Shown: positions 7,878 to 17,588, counted from the first letter of the stretch. The stretch: DNA of 64,000 nt from Mucilaginibacter sabulilitoris (GCF_034262375.1 NZ_CP139558.1:7378001-7442000), one strand, 5' to 3'. The notes: generated by a model not told the origin, from the sequence alone. Made by a program: numbers and translations.

Positions 7878-8360
7878 TCAATCTCTTTCAATAAGACAAA
7901 CTGCGTAAGCTACCACGCCCTCCTCGCGGCCTATAAAGCCCAATTTTTCATTGGTAGTAGCTTTAATGGAGATATCATCTTCGCTTATAGACGCTGCTTC
8001 TGCTATATGCGTTTTCATAGCGGGTATATGCGGGTTTATTTTGGGCGCTTCGAGGCATACCATAGCATCAATATTACCAATGCTGAAACCTTTCTCCTTT
8101 ATAAGCGCAACCACATGCTGTAGCAAAACCAGGCTGCTGATGCCTTTCCAGCGATTATCGGTATTTGAAAAATGAAAGCCTATATCGCGCAAATTGGCGG
8201 CCCCCAGCAGGGCATCGCAAATGGCGTGTAACAATACATCGGCGTCTGAATGGCCATAGGCACCGGCATGGTGTTCTAAATTTACGCCGCCTAAAACAAA
8301 AGGGTGTTGCTCTTTTAACTGGTGTACATCAAACCCAAAACCTACCTTAATTTTACCCAT
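7878..8360 (-). CDS. ispF: 2-C-methyl-D-erythritol 2,4-cyclodiphosphate synthase
   Basis: This enzyme of the MEP isoprenoid pathway converts CDP-methylerythritol 2-phosphate to the cyclic diphosphate with release of CMP. The 160 residues are the family length. The signature 'GFGFDVHQL' (metal ligands Asp and His) is at the N-terminus, then 'HSDADVLLHAICDALLGAA', 'DIGFHF' and, near the C-terminus, 'SIKATTNEKLGFIGREEGV'. Its ATG overlaps the porV stop by one base (TAATG), so translation is probably coupled to porV. A hairpin follows the stop at 7851-7872. Confidence 0.95.
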   Translation of the reverse strand: MGKIKVGFGFDVHQLKEQHPFVLGGVNLEHHAGAYGHSDADVLLHAICDALLGAANLRDIGFHFSNTDNRWKGISSLVLLQHVVALIKEKGFSIGNIDAMVCLEAPKINPHIPAMKTHIAEAASISEDDISIKATTNEKLGFIGREEGVVAYAVCLIERD

Positions 8361-9517
8361 TATCTTCTGCTCGCATTTGTGGTACCGCCAAAATTTGCCG
8401 ACAAGGTAAAGCGCAACGTATTGGCCAAAGCGCTGTTTTGCTGGCTGGCAGCCAGGTACGAAAAATCAAAATTAAAAATATCATATTTCAGGCCAAATCC
8501 CAGCGTTAGGTAGTGCCTGCCGCCCTTTGACGGGTTTTCATAAAAATATCCGGCCCTTAGGGCAAATTGTTGATTATACCAGTATTCGGCACCCGGCGAA
8601 AGGCTGATCTCCTTAAGCTCTTCGCTCAAACCGCCCCGTGCATCGGTAAACGACCTGAAAATACCCGACGGTACGGATACATCAGTTATAATACCTGTTG
8701 AATCGCGCCCGGTAGGCACCAGTAATTTATTCAGATCAAGCGTAAGGGTAAGTTGATTGGTTTCATCAAAATTCCAGGTATTTGCTGCGCCAATTTTTAA
8801 ATTTGCCGGTAAAAAGTAGGCTGGCTCCACATCGCTATAGCTTATTTTCGATCCTATGTTTGATATATGCGCCCCAAAGGCAAAAAGGTTATCATCACCA
8901 TACGGCTTTTTATAGTATAAAGAAACATCGGCAGCAACCGCGTTACCGGGTTTGTTAACCTGACCCGAGCCACCGGCAAAACCTATACTGGAAATGTTTG
9001 ACCTGATGTAACGCATAGTTAAGCCCAGTGAAAGATTCTCACCAAACGTACGGGCAAAAGATACATCAAACGAAAGTTCATTAGGGGTGTAGGTGCCCAG
9101 ATCATTAGCATTAATGTCTGTAAGCGGCACCGATCCATAATTAAAATAACGCAGTGATGCACCCAGTGTGTTACGCTCGCTTAATTTATGCGCGTAACTG
9201 AGGTATGACAGGCTGATATCGGGCACCAGATGCCTTAGCCATGGGCTGTATGATAAAGCAAGCGCATCGTTGTTTTCGAGGAAGGCCAGCTTTGCAGGGT
9301 TCCAGAAATTAGCATTAACATCGGGCGATATTGCCACACCTGCTTCACCCATAGCACCCGACCTTGAATCGGGGGCGATATTCAGGAAAGGTACCTGTAC
9401 AGGTATTGCATTAACATTACTTCCGTTTGGATTTGTGCCCCCTGTTTGCGCAGCAACCGCAAAGGGAAGCAAAAACAGCACTAAATGAACAATACAGCGA
9501 AAGGTAAAAAGCTTCAT
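8360..9517 (-). CDS. porV: Type IX secretion outer-membrane protein PorV
   Basis: This is a 385-residue outer-membrane beta-barrel of the FadL-like fold. It has a signal peptide ending AVAAQ and the conserved start of the mature protein 'VPFLNIAPDSRSGAMGEAGVA', followed by 'NANFWNPAKLAF'. In the type IX system PorV carries folded cargo from the Sov/SprA translocon to the PorU sortase. I place the start at ATG 9517 (MKLFTF); the longer reading from 9526 would need a TTG. It is divergent from gldJ, a neighbour also seen in Flavobacterium, but the sortase gene porU, usually adjacent, is not here. It is translationally coupled to ispF. Confidence 0.88.
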   Translation of the reverse strand: MKLFTFRCIVHLVLFLLPFAVAAQTGGTNPNGSNVNAIPVQVPFLNIAPDSRSGAMGEAGVAISPDVNANFWNPAKLAFLENNDALALSYSPWLRHLVPDISLSYLSYAHKLSERNTLGASLRYFNYGSVPLTDINANDLGTYTPNELSFDVSFARTFGENLSLGLTMRYIRSNISSIGFAGGSGQVNKPGNAVAADVSLYYKKPYGDDNLFAFGAHISNIGSKISYSDVEPAYFLPANLKIGAANTWNFDETNQLTLTLDLNKLLVPTGRDSTGIITDVSVPSGIFRSFTDARGGLSEELKEISLSPGAEYWYNQQFALRAGYFYENPSKGGRHYLTLGFGLKYDIFNFDFSYLAASQQNSALANTLRFTLSANFGGTTNASRR

Positions 9518-9746
9518 TGGGTGCAATTTAGCTTTTATAATTTAAAAGCTATATAGACTTACTACACAATTTAGAGAAATAATTTACACAATTGCATTAC
9601 CAAAAAAGTAAACATATGCAACCAATTTTGCCAAATCCTCGTTCAAGTGCCTGATAATAGTTTGATTTATTTTTAATAATAGCTTAGGTACATTAGCATT
9701 ATATTCATTTTTTTCTAAATTTACCTGACAATATAACTGTAAAAAT

Positions 9747-11480
9747 ATGAAAGTACTTTTTACTAAATCTGCTTTGGTGCTGTTGGCTTTAGGTGCCCTG
9801 GTAAGCAGCTGCAGTAAACGCGAACAGTCGCAAAAAACCGGGATCACATATAACGACAAAAACAATGGTGGTTATGTGCGCTTCAGGCAAACCCACCCCT
9901 CTCCGGGCCCGGGTTTGGTGCCTATTGAAGGCGGTACTTTTGTAATGGGCGGCAGTGCCGATCAGGACGTTGCCTATGATTACAATAATGTGCGGCGCAG
10001 GGTAACTGTTCCATCGTTTTACATGGATGAAACTGAGGTATCAAACCAGGACTGGCTTGATTACCTGCACTGGACAGCCGTCACCTTCCCTAATGACCGT
10101 GAATTATATTATGATGCTTTGCCCGATACCCTGGTATGGCGTAAACCACTTTCGTACAATGAGCCTTATGTAGATAACTATCTGCGGCACCCGGCTTTTC
10201 AGGATTATCCTGTGGTGGGTGTAACCTGGGAACAGGCGCAGGATTACTGCCAATGGCGTACAGATCGCACCAACGAGAACATCCTGCGCGAATCAGGCAA
10301 AATGGTAGCCTGGAAAGATTTAAATGGTAATGGTAAAGCAGGTGCAGGTGGCGCAGCTGCTACAAATGCGGCCAACGCCAATACAGCTAACGGAGCAAAC
10401 GGCGCCAACACAACAGCTGCTGCCACTAACGGGGGTCAGGAGCCATTTAATACTGAAATATACCTTAACGGTCAATTGAAAGGTCCAGGATATGATGGCA
10501 AGAAGATGATGCCCGATTTGAGCCCTAATGCACAAGCAGGCGCCGGTAAGGGTGGCAAACCTGTAAGGCCGGTACGTATGGAAGATGGCATCCTTAAACA
10601 AGGTTACAGGCTTCCGTCAGAAGCTGAATGGGAATACGCAGCGCTGGCACTGGCGGGCAACACCCAGTTTGAAAACATTGACGATGGCAAAATGTATCCA
10701 TGGAATGGTTTAGGCGTACGTTCGGCTAAAAGCAAAACCCGTGGTTTGATTTTAGCTAACTTTAAACGCGGCAACGGCGATAATGCCGGTGTTGGGGGCT
10801 ATCTGAATGATAAAGCCGATATTACCGCTCCGGTAAGGGCCTACGCGCCAAATGACTTTGGTTTATACAATATGGCTGGCAACGTGAATGAGTGGGTGGC
10901 CGATACTTATCGCCAAACCTCATTTGAGGAGTTTGATGATTTTAACCCTTTCCGCGGTAACGAGTACACCAATAAACGTTTGGCCGACCCATCAAAAGGC
11001 CTTTACGCTAAAGACAAATATGGCCGTCCTATTAAAGATCCGGCTAAATCGAATAAAAAATTAAAATACAGCGAGCTTTTGGCAATGCAAGGCCAGGCCG
11101 ATTCGGCCAGTGCGGCGGCCGCAGCTCCGGCAAATGGTAACGCTGCTGCCAACACTGCTAATGCAAACGCCCAGCTTGCTACTAAAAACTCTGGCAAACC
11201 CTTTAATGCCGATTTGAGGGGAGAAAGGGATACGGTTAACATGGCGCTTTATGGCAACACTACACTGGTTAATAACCGGTCGAAAGTTTATAAAGGCGGT
11301 TCATGGAACGATATGGCCTACTGGTTAAACCCGGCAACGCGCCGCTTTATGGACCAGGATGAGGCGAGTGCCGAAGTTGGTTTCCGCTGCGCGATGACTT
11401 TGGTTGGTGCCCCTGAAATTTACCCGGCGGGTAAACCGCATTACAGTATTAAAAAAGCTAAGGCCTTTAAATCAAGATAA
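9747..11480 (+). CDS. gldJ: Gliding motility / T9SS lipoprotein GldJ
   Basis: This is a 577-residue lipoprotein with lipobox LVSSC (Cys22). The N-terminus of the mature part, 'TGITYNDKNNGGY', resembles GldJ. The body is an FGE/SUMF1 sulfatase-modifying-like fold: 'LVPIEGGTFVMGG', 'YMDETEVSNQDWLDYLHW', 'GYRLPSEAEWEYAA', 'YNMAGNVNEWVAD', 'KGGSWND' and 'VGFRCAM'. GldJ is needed for assembly of the secretion/gliding machinery; related GldK forms the periplasmic ring. Two Ala/Asn/Gly-rich low-complexity inserts interrupt the fold, at about residues 195-230 and 450-480. GldK is the alternative, but the porV neighbour supports GldJ. Confidence 0.82.
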   Translation: MKVLFTKSALVLLALGALVSSCSKREQSQKTGITYNDKNNGGYVRFRQTHPSPGPGLVPIEGGTFVMGGSADQDVAYDYNNVRRRVTVPSFYMDETEVSNQDWLDYLHWTAVTFPNDRELYYDALPDTLVWRKPLSYNEPYVDNYLRHPAFQDYPVVGVTWEQAQDYCQWRTDRTNENILRESGKMVAWKDLNGNGKAGAGGAAATNAANANTANGANGANTTAAATNGGQEPFNTEIYLNGQLKGPGYDGKKMMPDLSPNAQAGAGKGGKPVRPVRMEDGILKQGYRLPSEAEWEYAALALAGNTQFENIDDGKMYPWNGLGVRSAKSKTRGLILANFKRGNGDNAGVGGYLNDKADITAPVRAYAPNDFGLYNMAGNVNEWVADTYRQTSFEEFDDFNPFRGNEYTNKRLADPSKGLYAKDKYGRPIKDPAKSNKKLKYSELLAMQGQADSASAAAAAPANGNAAANTANANAQLATKNSGKPFNADLRGERDTVNMALYGNTTLVNNRSKVYKGGSWNDMAYWLNPATRRFMDQDEASAEVGFRCAMTLVGAPEIYPAGKPHYSIKKAKAFKSR

Positions 11481-11501
11481 GAGGCTGCATTATAAAATAA
11501 T

Positions 11502-11543
11502 AAACAGGAAAGGCCGTTCGATAAAGAACGGCCTTTCCTGTTT
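11502..11543 (+). terminator. gldJ terminator
   Basis: A strong 18-bp stem (AAACAGGAAAGGCCGTTC and its complement) has a six-base loop and begins 21 bp after the gldJ stop. The stem ends in TTT only, so it may be a general 3' stabiliser as well. Bases 11544-11665 hold nothing I can identify. Confidence 0.7.
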
Positions 11544-11665
11544 ATAAGTTCTCTGGAATGAAACAACCGGAGCCTAAGAGTTACTTGAAGCAATGCAATC
11601 ATCAGGATGATATCTGACAAAGATCCAATTATTATCCCGAGGCTATATCAAAAGAACCGGGACAC

Positions 11666-11700
11666 AAAAAACCCCGGCATCTTTTACTAATACCGGGGTT
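11666..11700 (-). terminator. SusC/SusD operon terminator
   Basis: On the minus strand AACCCCGG and CCGGGGTT pair around a 15-base loop and run into TTTTTTGTG. It lies 21 bp beyond the susD-like stop. Confidence 0.8.
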
Positions 11701-11721
11701 ACAGCTTATAATCGGTTCTGA

Positions 11722-13125
11722 TTATTGATAACCATCGTTTTGAATTAAGTTAGGATTGGCATCCCTTTCACGCTTAGGTATGGGGAATATGAGTTTTGCC
11801 GAATCCCAATTAAAAGTAGCAGTTATATTGCCATCTTCGTCTTTCGTTACGGTACTTTCTTTATAGCGTTTTAAATCATTCAATCTAAACCCTTCAAAAG
11901 CAAGTTCCACACGGCGCTCATGTTTAACGGCAGCAAACAAGGTAGTAGCATTGTTGGCCGTTGTATTAGGTAATTTTGCCCGTTTACGAACTATATTGAT
12001 GTCGGCAGCAGCACCTGCTAAATTAGGTGCTGGTCTTCTTATTCTTGCTTCCGCTCTTATCAAATAAATTTCGGCTAAGCGTATCAATACAACATTGCCA
12101 TACACATTATTAAACTTGGCCGTATAAATATCACCATCATCAAAAAATTCATTGGCACGGTCGTCGCCCTTTTCATAAAGATCAAAATGCTGATCGTTCA
12201 TGATAGTTTCACCACGGCCGCCAAATTCCGAACCTGCAAAAATTTCGTTAAGCGCATTAAAGCCTGATTGGCTTGACATTTGAATAGCAAATATATCTTC
12301 GGAGGTATTGAATACGTGTGTTGGCTGCTCCGGATTCTGGAACTCATCTGCAAATAAGGGCACCAAACTATAAATGTCGCTGCTTATTATTTTTGTTGCC
12401 TCGGCTTCTGCCTGGGTAAAATTCTCTTGGGTAAGATAAATTCTCGCCAGCACTGCTGATGCTGCTGATGAGCTGGCATAAGTTGACTTAGCAACTTCAA
12501 GCTTGCTCTCGGCGGTTGTTAAATCTGATATAGCTTGTGCATACACTTCGGCAACTGTATTACGTTTAACTAATTGTATGCCCGGTATTGTAGTTGTAGG
12601 TGTAAGTACAACTGGCACCCCTAAATTTGATGATGGAGTACCATCATTCCAGGCTTTGCCAAAAGTTCTGGCAAGATCAAAATACGTCATACCACGCAAA
12701 AACCTCGCTTCACCCTCTACCTTGTCCTTTTTATTTGGATCAACCAGGTTTAAATTGGCCAAAACAGTATTACATACATTTATAGTATTATAACCGTCAT
12801 CCCAAACCCCTTCAACATAAAAGTTATTGATGGTTATCGCTTTATTACTAAGCTGAGTGTAGTCAAAAAATGACCCAAAATAAGAAAAGTCACCATCATC
12901 CGCCAAAAAGTCGGTGGTTGACATCAGCCGGCCTCCATAAACACCTCTAAGTGCCGCAGCTGTATATGCGCCAATCAGTACGCCTTCCACATCTTTTGAC
13001 GTTTTTATAGCCAAATCCTGCTCAACATTATCTACAGGCTTAATATCTAATTGTTTTTTACAGCCCGTGTTATAAAGCATCATGAATAAACTTAATGCTA
13101 TTAATATATATCTAATTTTTTTCAT
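11722..13125 (-). CDS. SusD/RagB-family nutrient-binding lipoprotein
   Basis: This 467-residue outer-membrane lipoprotein has lipobox YNTGC (Cys22) followed by 'KKQLDIKPVDNV', as is typical of RagB/SusD proteins. It then shows the TPR-like helical parts 'EGEARFLRGMTYFDLARTFG', 'AVLARIYLTQENFTQAEAEA' and a C-terminal 'KHERRVELAFEGFRLNDLKRY' with 'LIFPIPKRERDANPNLIQN'. It caps the paired SusC-type transporter 15 bp upstream and binds the substrate at the cell surface. No glycoside hydrolase, sulfatase, peptidase or anti-sigma/ECF regulator is beside it, so the ligand cannot be guessed. Confidence 0.93.
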   Translation of the reverse strand: MKKIRYILIALSLFMMLYNTGCKKQLDIKPVDNVEQDLAIKTSKDVEGVLIGAYTAAALRGVYGGRLMSTTDFLADDGDFSYFGSFFDYTQLSNKAITINNFYVEGVWDDGYNTINVCNTVLANLNLVDPNKKDKVEGEARFLRGMTYFDLARTFGKAWNDGTPSSNLGVPVVLTPTTTIPGIQLVKRNTVAEVYAQAISDLTTAESKLEVAKSTYASSSAASAVLARIYLTQENFTQAEAEATKIISSDIYSLVPLFADEFQNPEQPTHVFNTSEDIFAIQMSSQSGFNALNEIFAGSEFGGRGETIMNDQHFDLYEKGDDRANEFFDDGDIYTAKFNNVYGNVVLIRLAEIYLIRAEARIRRPAPNLAGAAADINIVRKRAKLPNTTANNATTLFAAVKHERRVELAFEGFRLNDLKRYKESTVTKDEDGNITATFNWDSAKLIFPIPKRERDANPNLIQNDGYQ

Positions 13126-13140
13126 CGTCTTCTGCTTAAT

Positions 13141-16100
13141 TTAAAATCCCACGTTAATTCCAAAAGTTATTGTTTTAGCCTGAGGAGCAGCATAAAAATC
13201 ATATCCCTGGGTTATATTACCCGAAAAGGCATCAGAGTTTAGCTCAGGGTCCCAACCTTTGTACTTAGTCCACGTTGCCAGGTTAGTGGCCTGCGCATAT
13301 ATTCTTAAACTTTGGAGTTTTATTTTAGAAAGCAGCTCTTTAGGGAAATTATAACCGAGAACTATATTTTTCAAACGAACGTATGACCCATCTTCAATGT
13401 ATCTTGAGCTTGGGTTTATACCATTACCTCCAAACAAACGGGCCTGGGGCACCATAGTAATATCACCTGGTTTTTTCCATGAAGCTAACTGATCAATAGT
13501 TTGATTATCATAACCATTACTGCCGCTTGCCGACATATATTGGCCAGCGCCGTTATAGATATCATTACCATGAACAGACTGTAGTAAAAAACTAAAATCA
13601 AAATTTTTGTAGGTAAACGTGTTAGTTAAACCCGCTATATAATCAGGGTTAGGGTCGCCAACTTTTACCTGTTTAGCAAGGTTATAATCGTTTGTAGTGG
13701 TCCTGTCGCCAGGGGTCGCATTTACGTACCAGAGCGCATCGCCATTAGCCGGATCGGCACCGGCAAATTCGGCCGTTACGAATACGCCTAATGGCTGACC
13801 TTCAACCGCTTGATTCACCGCGTCTCCGCTTCCCTGTATTATTTGTCCTTTTACGTCAGTAACTTTGTTACGGTTGAGTGAAAAATTGAAGCTGGTTGAC
13901 CAGGTAAACGCTCCAACAAAATTTTTCGAATCTATCTGAAATTCGAAGCCTTTATTTTGCAGTTTACCAAAATTTTGGGTGATAGTTGTATAACCAGATG
14001 TAGCCGGTACCTGTACATTCAATAACATATCCCTTGTTTTCTTTTGATAGACATCAAATGTTCCAGATAATCGTCCCTGAAAAAAACCGATATCCAAACC
14101 CAGATCGGCCTGCGCGGTAGTTTCCCATTTCAAGTCGGGATTAGGCAGCTGCGTTGGCCTTGCTCCTGCCACACCGGCATATCCAAATGCACTGAACAGT
14201 CCGCGGGCAGGAAAATTCCCGATCTCTGAGTTACCTGTAAGACCGTAACTTGCCCTTAACTTCAATTCAGAAACCGTGTTCTGTTCTTTCATAAAATTCT
14301 CTTGCGAAATAATCCAACCAACAGAACCTGCGGGGAAAAACCCATAACGGTGGTTAGCGCCAAATCTTGATGAACCATCAATACGGCCGCTTAATGATAC
14401 CAGGTATCTTTCATCAAAGCTATAGTTAACCCTCGTAAAATATGATAGTAAAGAATAGGCGGTAGAGGTTGACGAACCGGAAGTAAGATCGGCCGCGCTG
14501 GTTATCTTTTTATAAGCGTCACTCGGAAACTGGGTACCAGTTAGCTGATTAAGATCATTTTGCTGCCTTTGATAGGTCATACCGCCAACCGCGCTTATAT
14601 TGCTTTTGCCAATGTCCTGGGTAAACTGCAAAAAGTTATTGGTATTAAAGTTCATTGAAGTTACGGATGAACTAAAGCCGGTTCCGTTTGATGTAGTAGA
14701 ATTACGCACTGTAAGACTTCCGTTGTAAGTATCCTCCCCGGAGTTTAATATATCAACACCAACTTCAGATCTGAACTTTAAAGAAGGTAATAATTTCACC
14801 TCAGCAAAAACGTTCCCAAGATTGCGGTAATCGGTGGTTTTATAATAACTGCTGATTACATTTAACAGCGGATTAAAATATGTTGGATAATTACTGTTTG
14901 GCTCGCCGGTGGCAGGATCAAGTGCACCACTTATTAAGCCTGTACGCGGGTCAATGGCCGGTGTAATAGGCGCTAAAGCAACAACCTGTTCTGGTGTTGA
15001 AAAGGCATTGTCATTATCCAAACGGTTATTCCGGGTACGTGATAAGCTCAGGTTAGCTCCCACATTTAACCAACTGGTAGCCTGATTTTCGAGATTTACC
15101 CTAAAGCTGTACTGATTAAGCGAGTTACTTATCAAATAACCTTTTTGATTGTTGTAGGTACCAGATATATAAAACTTGGTTTTATCGTTGCCTCCTGAAA
15201 ACACAAGGTTGTAGTTTTGTACAGGGGCGTGCTGGGTAATTTCATCCTGCCAATCGGTATTTACCTTGTAAGTTTTATAATCATCGTTACCGGCAGAATA
15301 TCTTTTTAACCGGTCTTCTATGGTGGCACTTGAGTATCCCCCATTTTTAGCAGCTTCCCTCATGTAAGCCACATACTGCCTGGCATTCATAAATTTGCGT
15401 TCACGGGTAGGTTTACTAAAACCCCAGTATTGATTGTAGGTAATATTAGTTTTACCGGCCTTGCCTTTTTTAGTTGTTACCAGCACAACTCCATTTGATG
15501 CCCTTGAACCGTATATCGCGGCAGCAGATGCATCTTTTAAAATTTCTATTGATTCGATGTCATTTTGGTTCAAGTCAACCAGCGGGTTGGTTGATGCGTC
15601 GTTGGTTGAAAAATTATCAACTGTAATAGGCAATCCATCAACAACATACAAGGGTTGGCTACCAGCAGATATAGAGGATGCTCCCCGGATGCGCACCTGT
15701 ATACCTTGTCCTAATTTTCCGTTTTGGGCCTGTATATAAACACCCGGCGTTTTACCCTGAATGGCCGATTCCAAGCTGGGCACAGGAATGTTTGCAACAT
15801 CTGAACCCTTTATTTTTGATACCGAACCGGTTAACGAACGCCGGCTTTGCGTACCATAACCAACTACCACAACTTCGGTAAGCTGTTTGGCATCAGGTTC
15901 TATCTGTGCGTTGATTACATCGCCGGTTATGGCAATCTCGGCCGGCTTATAGCCAACAAACCCAAAAACAAGTATTTTGGCAGTAGCAGGTACTGTTAGC
16001 TTATAAGAGCCACTAATATCAGTTTGAGTTCCGGTGCCCGAAACTCCTTTCACGGTTACACTTACCCCAGGCAAGGGCGCCCCGTCCTTTTGGTCTGTTA

Positions 16101-16185
16101 CCTTTCCTGATATAACTCGATTTTGTGCAAAAACAAATGAGATACAGGAGAATAACAACAAAATTGTTAGTAAGTTTTTCTTCAT
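13141..16185 (-). CDS. SusC/RagA-family TonB-dependent outer-membrane transporter
   Basis: This 1014-residue protein has a signal peptide (ending FVFAQ). It then has a carboxypeptidase-regulatory-like domain 'ISGKVTDQKDGAPLPGVSV' (about 25-100), the TonB-box/plug junction 'LTEVVVVGYGTQSRRSLTGS', the plug (to about 235) with the SusC signature 'LYVVDGLPI' and 'IEILKDASAAAIYGSRASNGVV', then the 22-strand barrel ending 'KTITFGINVGF'. It imports a ligand held by the SusD partner, powered by TonB-ExbBD; a tonB-exbB-exbD set lies at 37-40 kb. The missing N-terminal STN domain means no FecR/anti-sigma signalling of that type. Confidence 0.95.
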   Translation of the reverse strand: MKKNLLTILLLFSCISFVFAQNRVISGKVTDQKDGAPLPGVSVTVKGVSGTGTQTDISGSYKLTVPATAKILVFGFVGYKPAEIAITGDVINAQIEPDAKQLTEVVVVGYGTQSRRSLTGSVSKIKGSDVANIPVPSLESAIQGKTPGVYIQAQNGKLGQGIQVRIRGASSISAGSQPLYVVDGLPITVDNFSTNDASTNPLVDLNQNDIESIEILKDASAAAIYGSRASNGVVLVTTKKGKAGKTNITYNQYWGFSKPTRERKFMNARQYVAYMREAAKNGGYSSATIEDRLKRYSAGNDDYKTYKVNTDWQDEITQHAPVQNYNLVFSGGNDKTKFYISGTYNNQKGYLISNSLNQYSFRVNLENQATSWLNVGANLSLSRTRNNRLDNDNAFSTPEQVVALAPITPAIDPRTGLISGALDPATGEPNSNYPTYFNPLLNVISSYYKTTDYRNLGNVFAEVKLLPSLKFRSEVGVDILNSGEDTYNGSLTVRNSTTSNGTGFSSSVTSMNFNTNNFLQFTQDIGKSNISAVGGMTYQRQQNDLNQLTGTQFPSDAYKKITSAADLTSGSSTSTAYSLLSYFTRVNYSFDERYLVSLSGRIDGSSRFGANHRYGFFPAGSVGWIISQENFMKEQNTVSELKLRASYGLTGNSEIGNFPARGLFSAFGYAGVAGARPTQLPNPDLKWETTAQADLGLDIGFFQGRLSGTFDVYQKKTRDMLLNVQVPATSGYTTITQNFGKLQNKGFEFQIDSKNFVGAFTWSTSFNFSLNRNKVTDVKGQIIQGSGDAVNQAVEGQPLGVFVTAEFAGADPANGDALWYVNATPGDRTTTNDYNLAKQVKVGDPNPDYIAGLTNTFTYKNFDFSFLLQSVHGNDIYNGAGQYMSASGSNGYDNQTIDQLASWKKPGDITMVPQARLFGGNGINPSSRYIEDGSYVRLKNIVLGYNFPKELLSKIKLQSLRIYAQATNLATWTKYKGWDPELNSDAFSGNITQGYDFYAAPQAKTITFGINVGF

Positions 16186-16313
16186 AAGGGGGAATTTTCA
16201 GATAAAAAGAAGTAATATATTTATAAAAAGGCACAAAATCAACCGCGCCTTATCAAATTAAGGTGTTTATAACAATATTGGTATAAATTTTGGTTAAAAG
16301 TATGCCAAAAACA

Positions 16314-16814
16314 CTAAAATTCAATTAAAATTTGCCCTTTTTCAACCTTGTCGCCAGCTTTTATTTTTAGCTTTCTTATTACAACAGCAGCCGGCGACTT
16401 AATAATGTTTTCCATTTTCATGGCTTCAAGTACAAACAGGTTATCACCTTTTTGTACACTATCGCCCTCGGCAGCAAAAACCTTAAGTACCATACCCGGC
16501 ATGGGGGCTTTTATTTCGCTTACCTTTGCACTATTCAGGTTGCTTAAACCAAGCTTATCAAGTAATAAATCAAACTGGTCTTTTGCCGAAATAGCGTAGA
16601 TAGTGTTATTCACCTTTATTTCGGCCGTTTTTTCGGTACAGTTAAAAGTTACTACTTCTACGTTGTATGATAACTGATTGTTACCGATAACATGATATAC
16701 GTTGCCTGCTATATGCTTAATATCTACATTAGCTTTAGCATTATTAACCAGCAAGTCTGATCCGGTCCGGTTTATCTCAAAATCATATTGGGTATTTACT
16801 TTTAACTGGTACAT
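16314..16814 (-). CDS. Biotin carboxyl carrier-type protein (biotinyl domain)
   Basis: This is a 166-residue cytoplasmic protein. The C-terminal ~75 residues form a biotinyl/lipoyl domain with 'IKAPMPGMVLKV' and the biotinylation motif EAMKMEN (Lys133). The N-terminal half ('YQLKVNTQYDFEINRTGSDLLVNN...') is the small beta-rich region seen in carriers of acyl-CoA carboxylases. It would carry carboxybiotin for acetyl-, propionyl- or methylcrotonyl-type carboxylase. The partner biotin carboxylase and carboxyltransferase are not in the window, so the enzyme it serves is unknown. It lies upstream of susC on the same strand but is separated by 128 bp, so co-transcription is doubtful. Confidence 0.88.
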   Translation of the reverse strand: MYQLKVNTQYDFEINRTGSDLLVNNAKANVDIKHIAGNVYHVIGNNQLSYNVEVVTFNCTEKTAEIKVNNTIYAISAKDQFDLLLDKLGLSNLNSAKVSEIKAPMPGMVLKVFAAEGDSVQKGDNLFVLEAMKMENIIKSPAAVVIRKLKIKAGDKVEKGQILIEF

Positions 16815-16925
16815 TAGAGCGATGAGTTTTGCAAAATTTAAAGTTATTGGTTTTTATTGAAAGGCTGCAAAAAAAATCGAGGTGATTAATTTTAGGGGAG
16901 AATAGAAAAACAACCAACTACAAAT

Positions 16926-17588
16926 CTATTGGGTAAATACATATTGGACAAGGTTAGCACCCATCCTTAAGGCTTTTAAGCGACTTTCCTGGGTATCACC
17001 GGCATAGGTACCATAATCTTCCCAACCGTTGCCCAAATCGCACTCATAGGTATAAAAGCATACCAATCTGCCTTTATATATCAATCCAAAACCCTGTGCC
17101 CGTTTACCATCATGTTCATGAATTTTGGGCAGGCCGTTAGGAAAACTATATTTTTGATGGTAAATCGGATGATTAACCGGCAGCTCAACAAAGTCAAGCT
17201 CGGGAAAAACCTTTTTCATTTGCGGACGAATAAACTTATCAAGACCATAATTATCATCGATATGCAAAAACCCTCCGCCCGTTAAATATTTGCGCAAATT
17301 GTGGGCTTCCTGATCGGTAAATATCACGTTGCCATGGCCTGTCATAAAAACAAAGGGATAGTTAAATAAAGAAGCACTGCCGGCTTCAACAACATCATCT
17401 TCGGCCTCAAAATTTGTTTTTAAATTCTCGTTGCAAAATTTTACCAGGTTTGGCAAAGCAGTACGGTCACCATACCAGTCGCCTCCTCCATTATACTTGA
17501 GCCGCGCAATTTTATAGGCTGGTGTATTAAAACCGCTCATGGCTACGACGGCAATAAAAGCAATTGTAATATATTTAGCCAATTTCAT
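16926..17588 (-). CDS. DUF4159-family exported protein
   Basis: This 220-residue protein has an N-terminal signal or anchor helix (KYITIAFIAVVAMSGF). The body, with 'IARLKYNGGGDWYGDRTALPNLVKF', 'YPFVFMTGHGNVIFTDQEAHNLRKYL', 'GGGFLHIDDNYG' and 'NHPIYH', is the DUF4159 fold, a glutamine-amidotransferase-like domain without the usual Cys-His pair. Members sit beside MoxR/BatA-type genes or rRNA methylases in Bacteroidota; the function is unknown. Its ATG overlaps the rsmE stop by four bases, so it is translated from the rsmE message. Confidence 0.85.
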   Translation of the reverse strand: MKLAKYITIAFIAVVAMSGFNTPAYKIARLKYNGGGDWYGDRTALPNLVKFCNENLKTNFEAEDDVVEAGSASLFNYPFVFMTGHGNVIFTDQEAHNLRKYLTGGGFLHIDDNYGLDKFIRPQMKKVFPELDFVELPVNHPIYHQKYSFPNGLPKIHEHDGKRAQGFGLIYKGRLVCFYTYECDLGNGWEDYGTYAGDTQESRLKALRMGANLVQYVFTQ

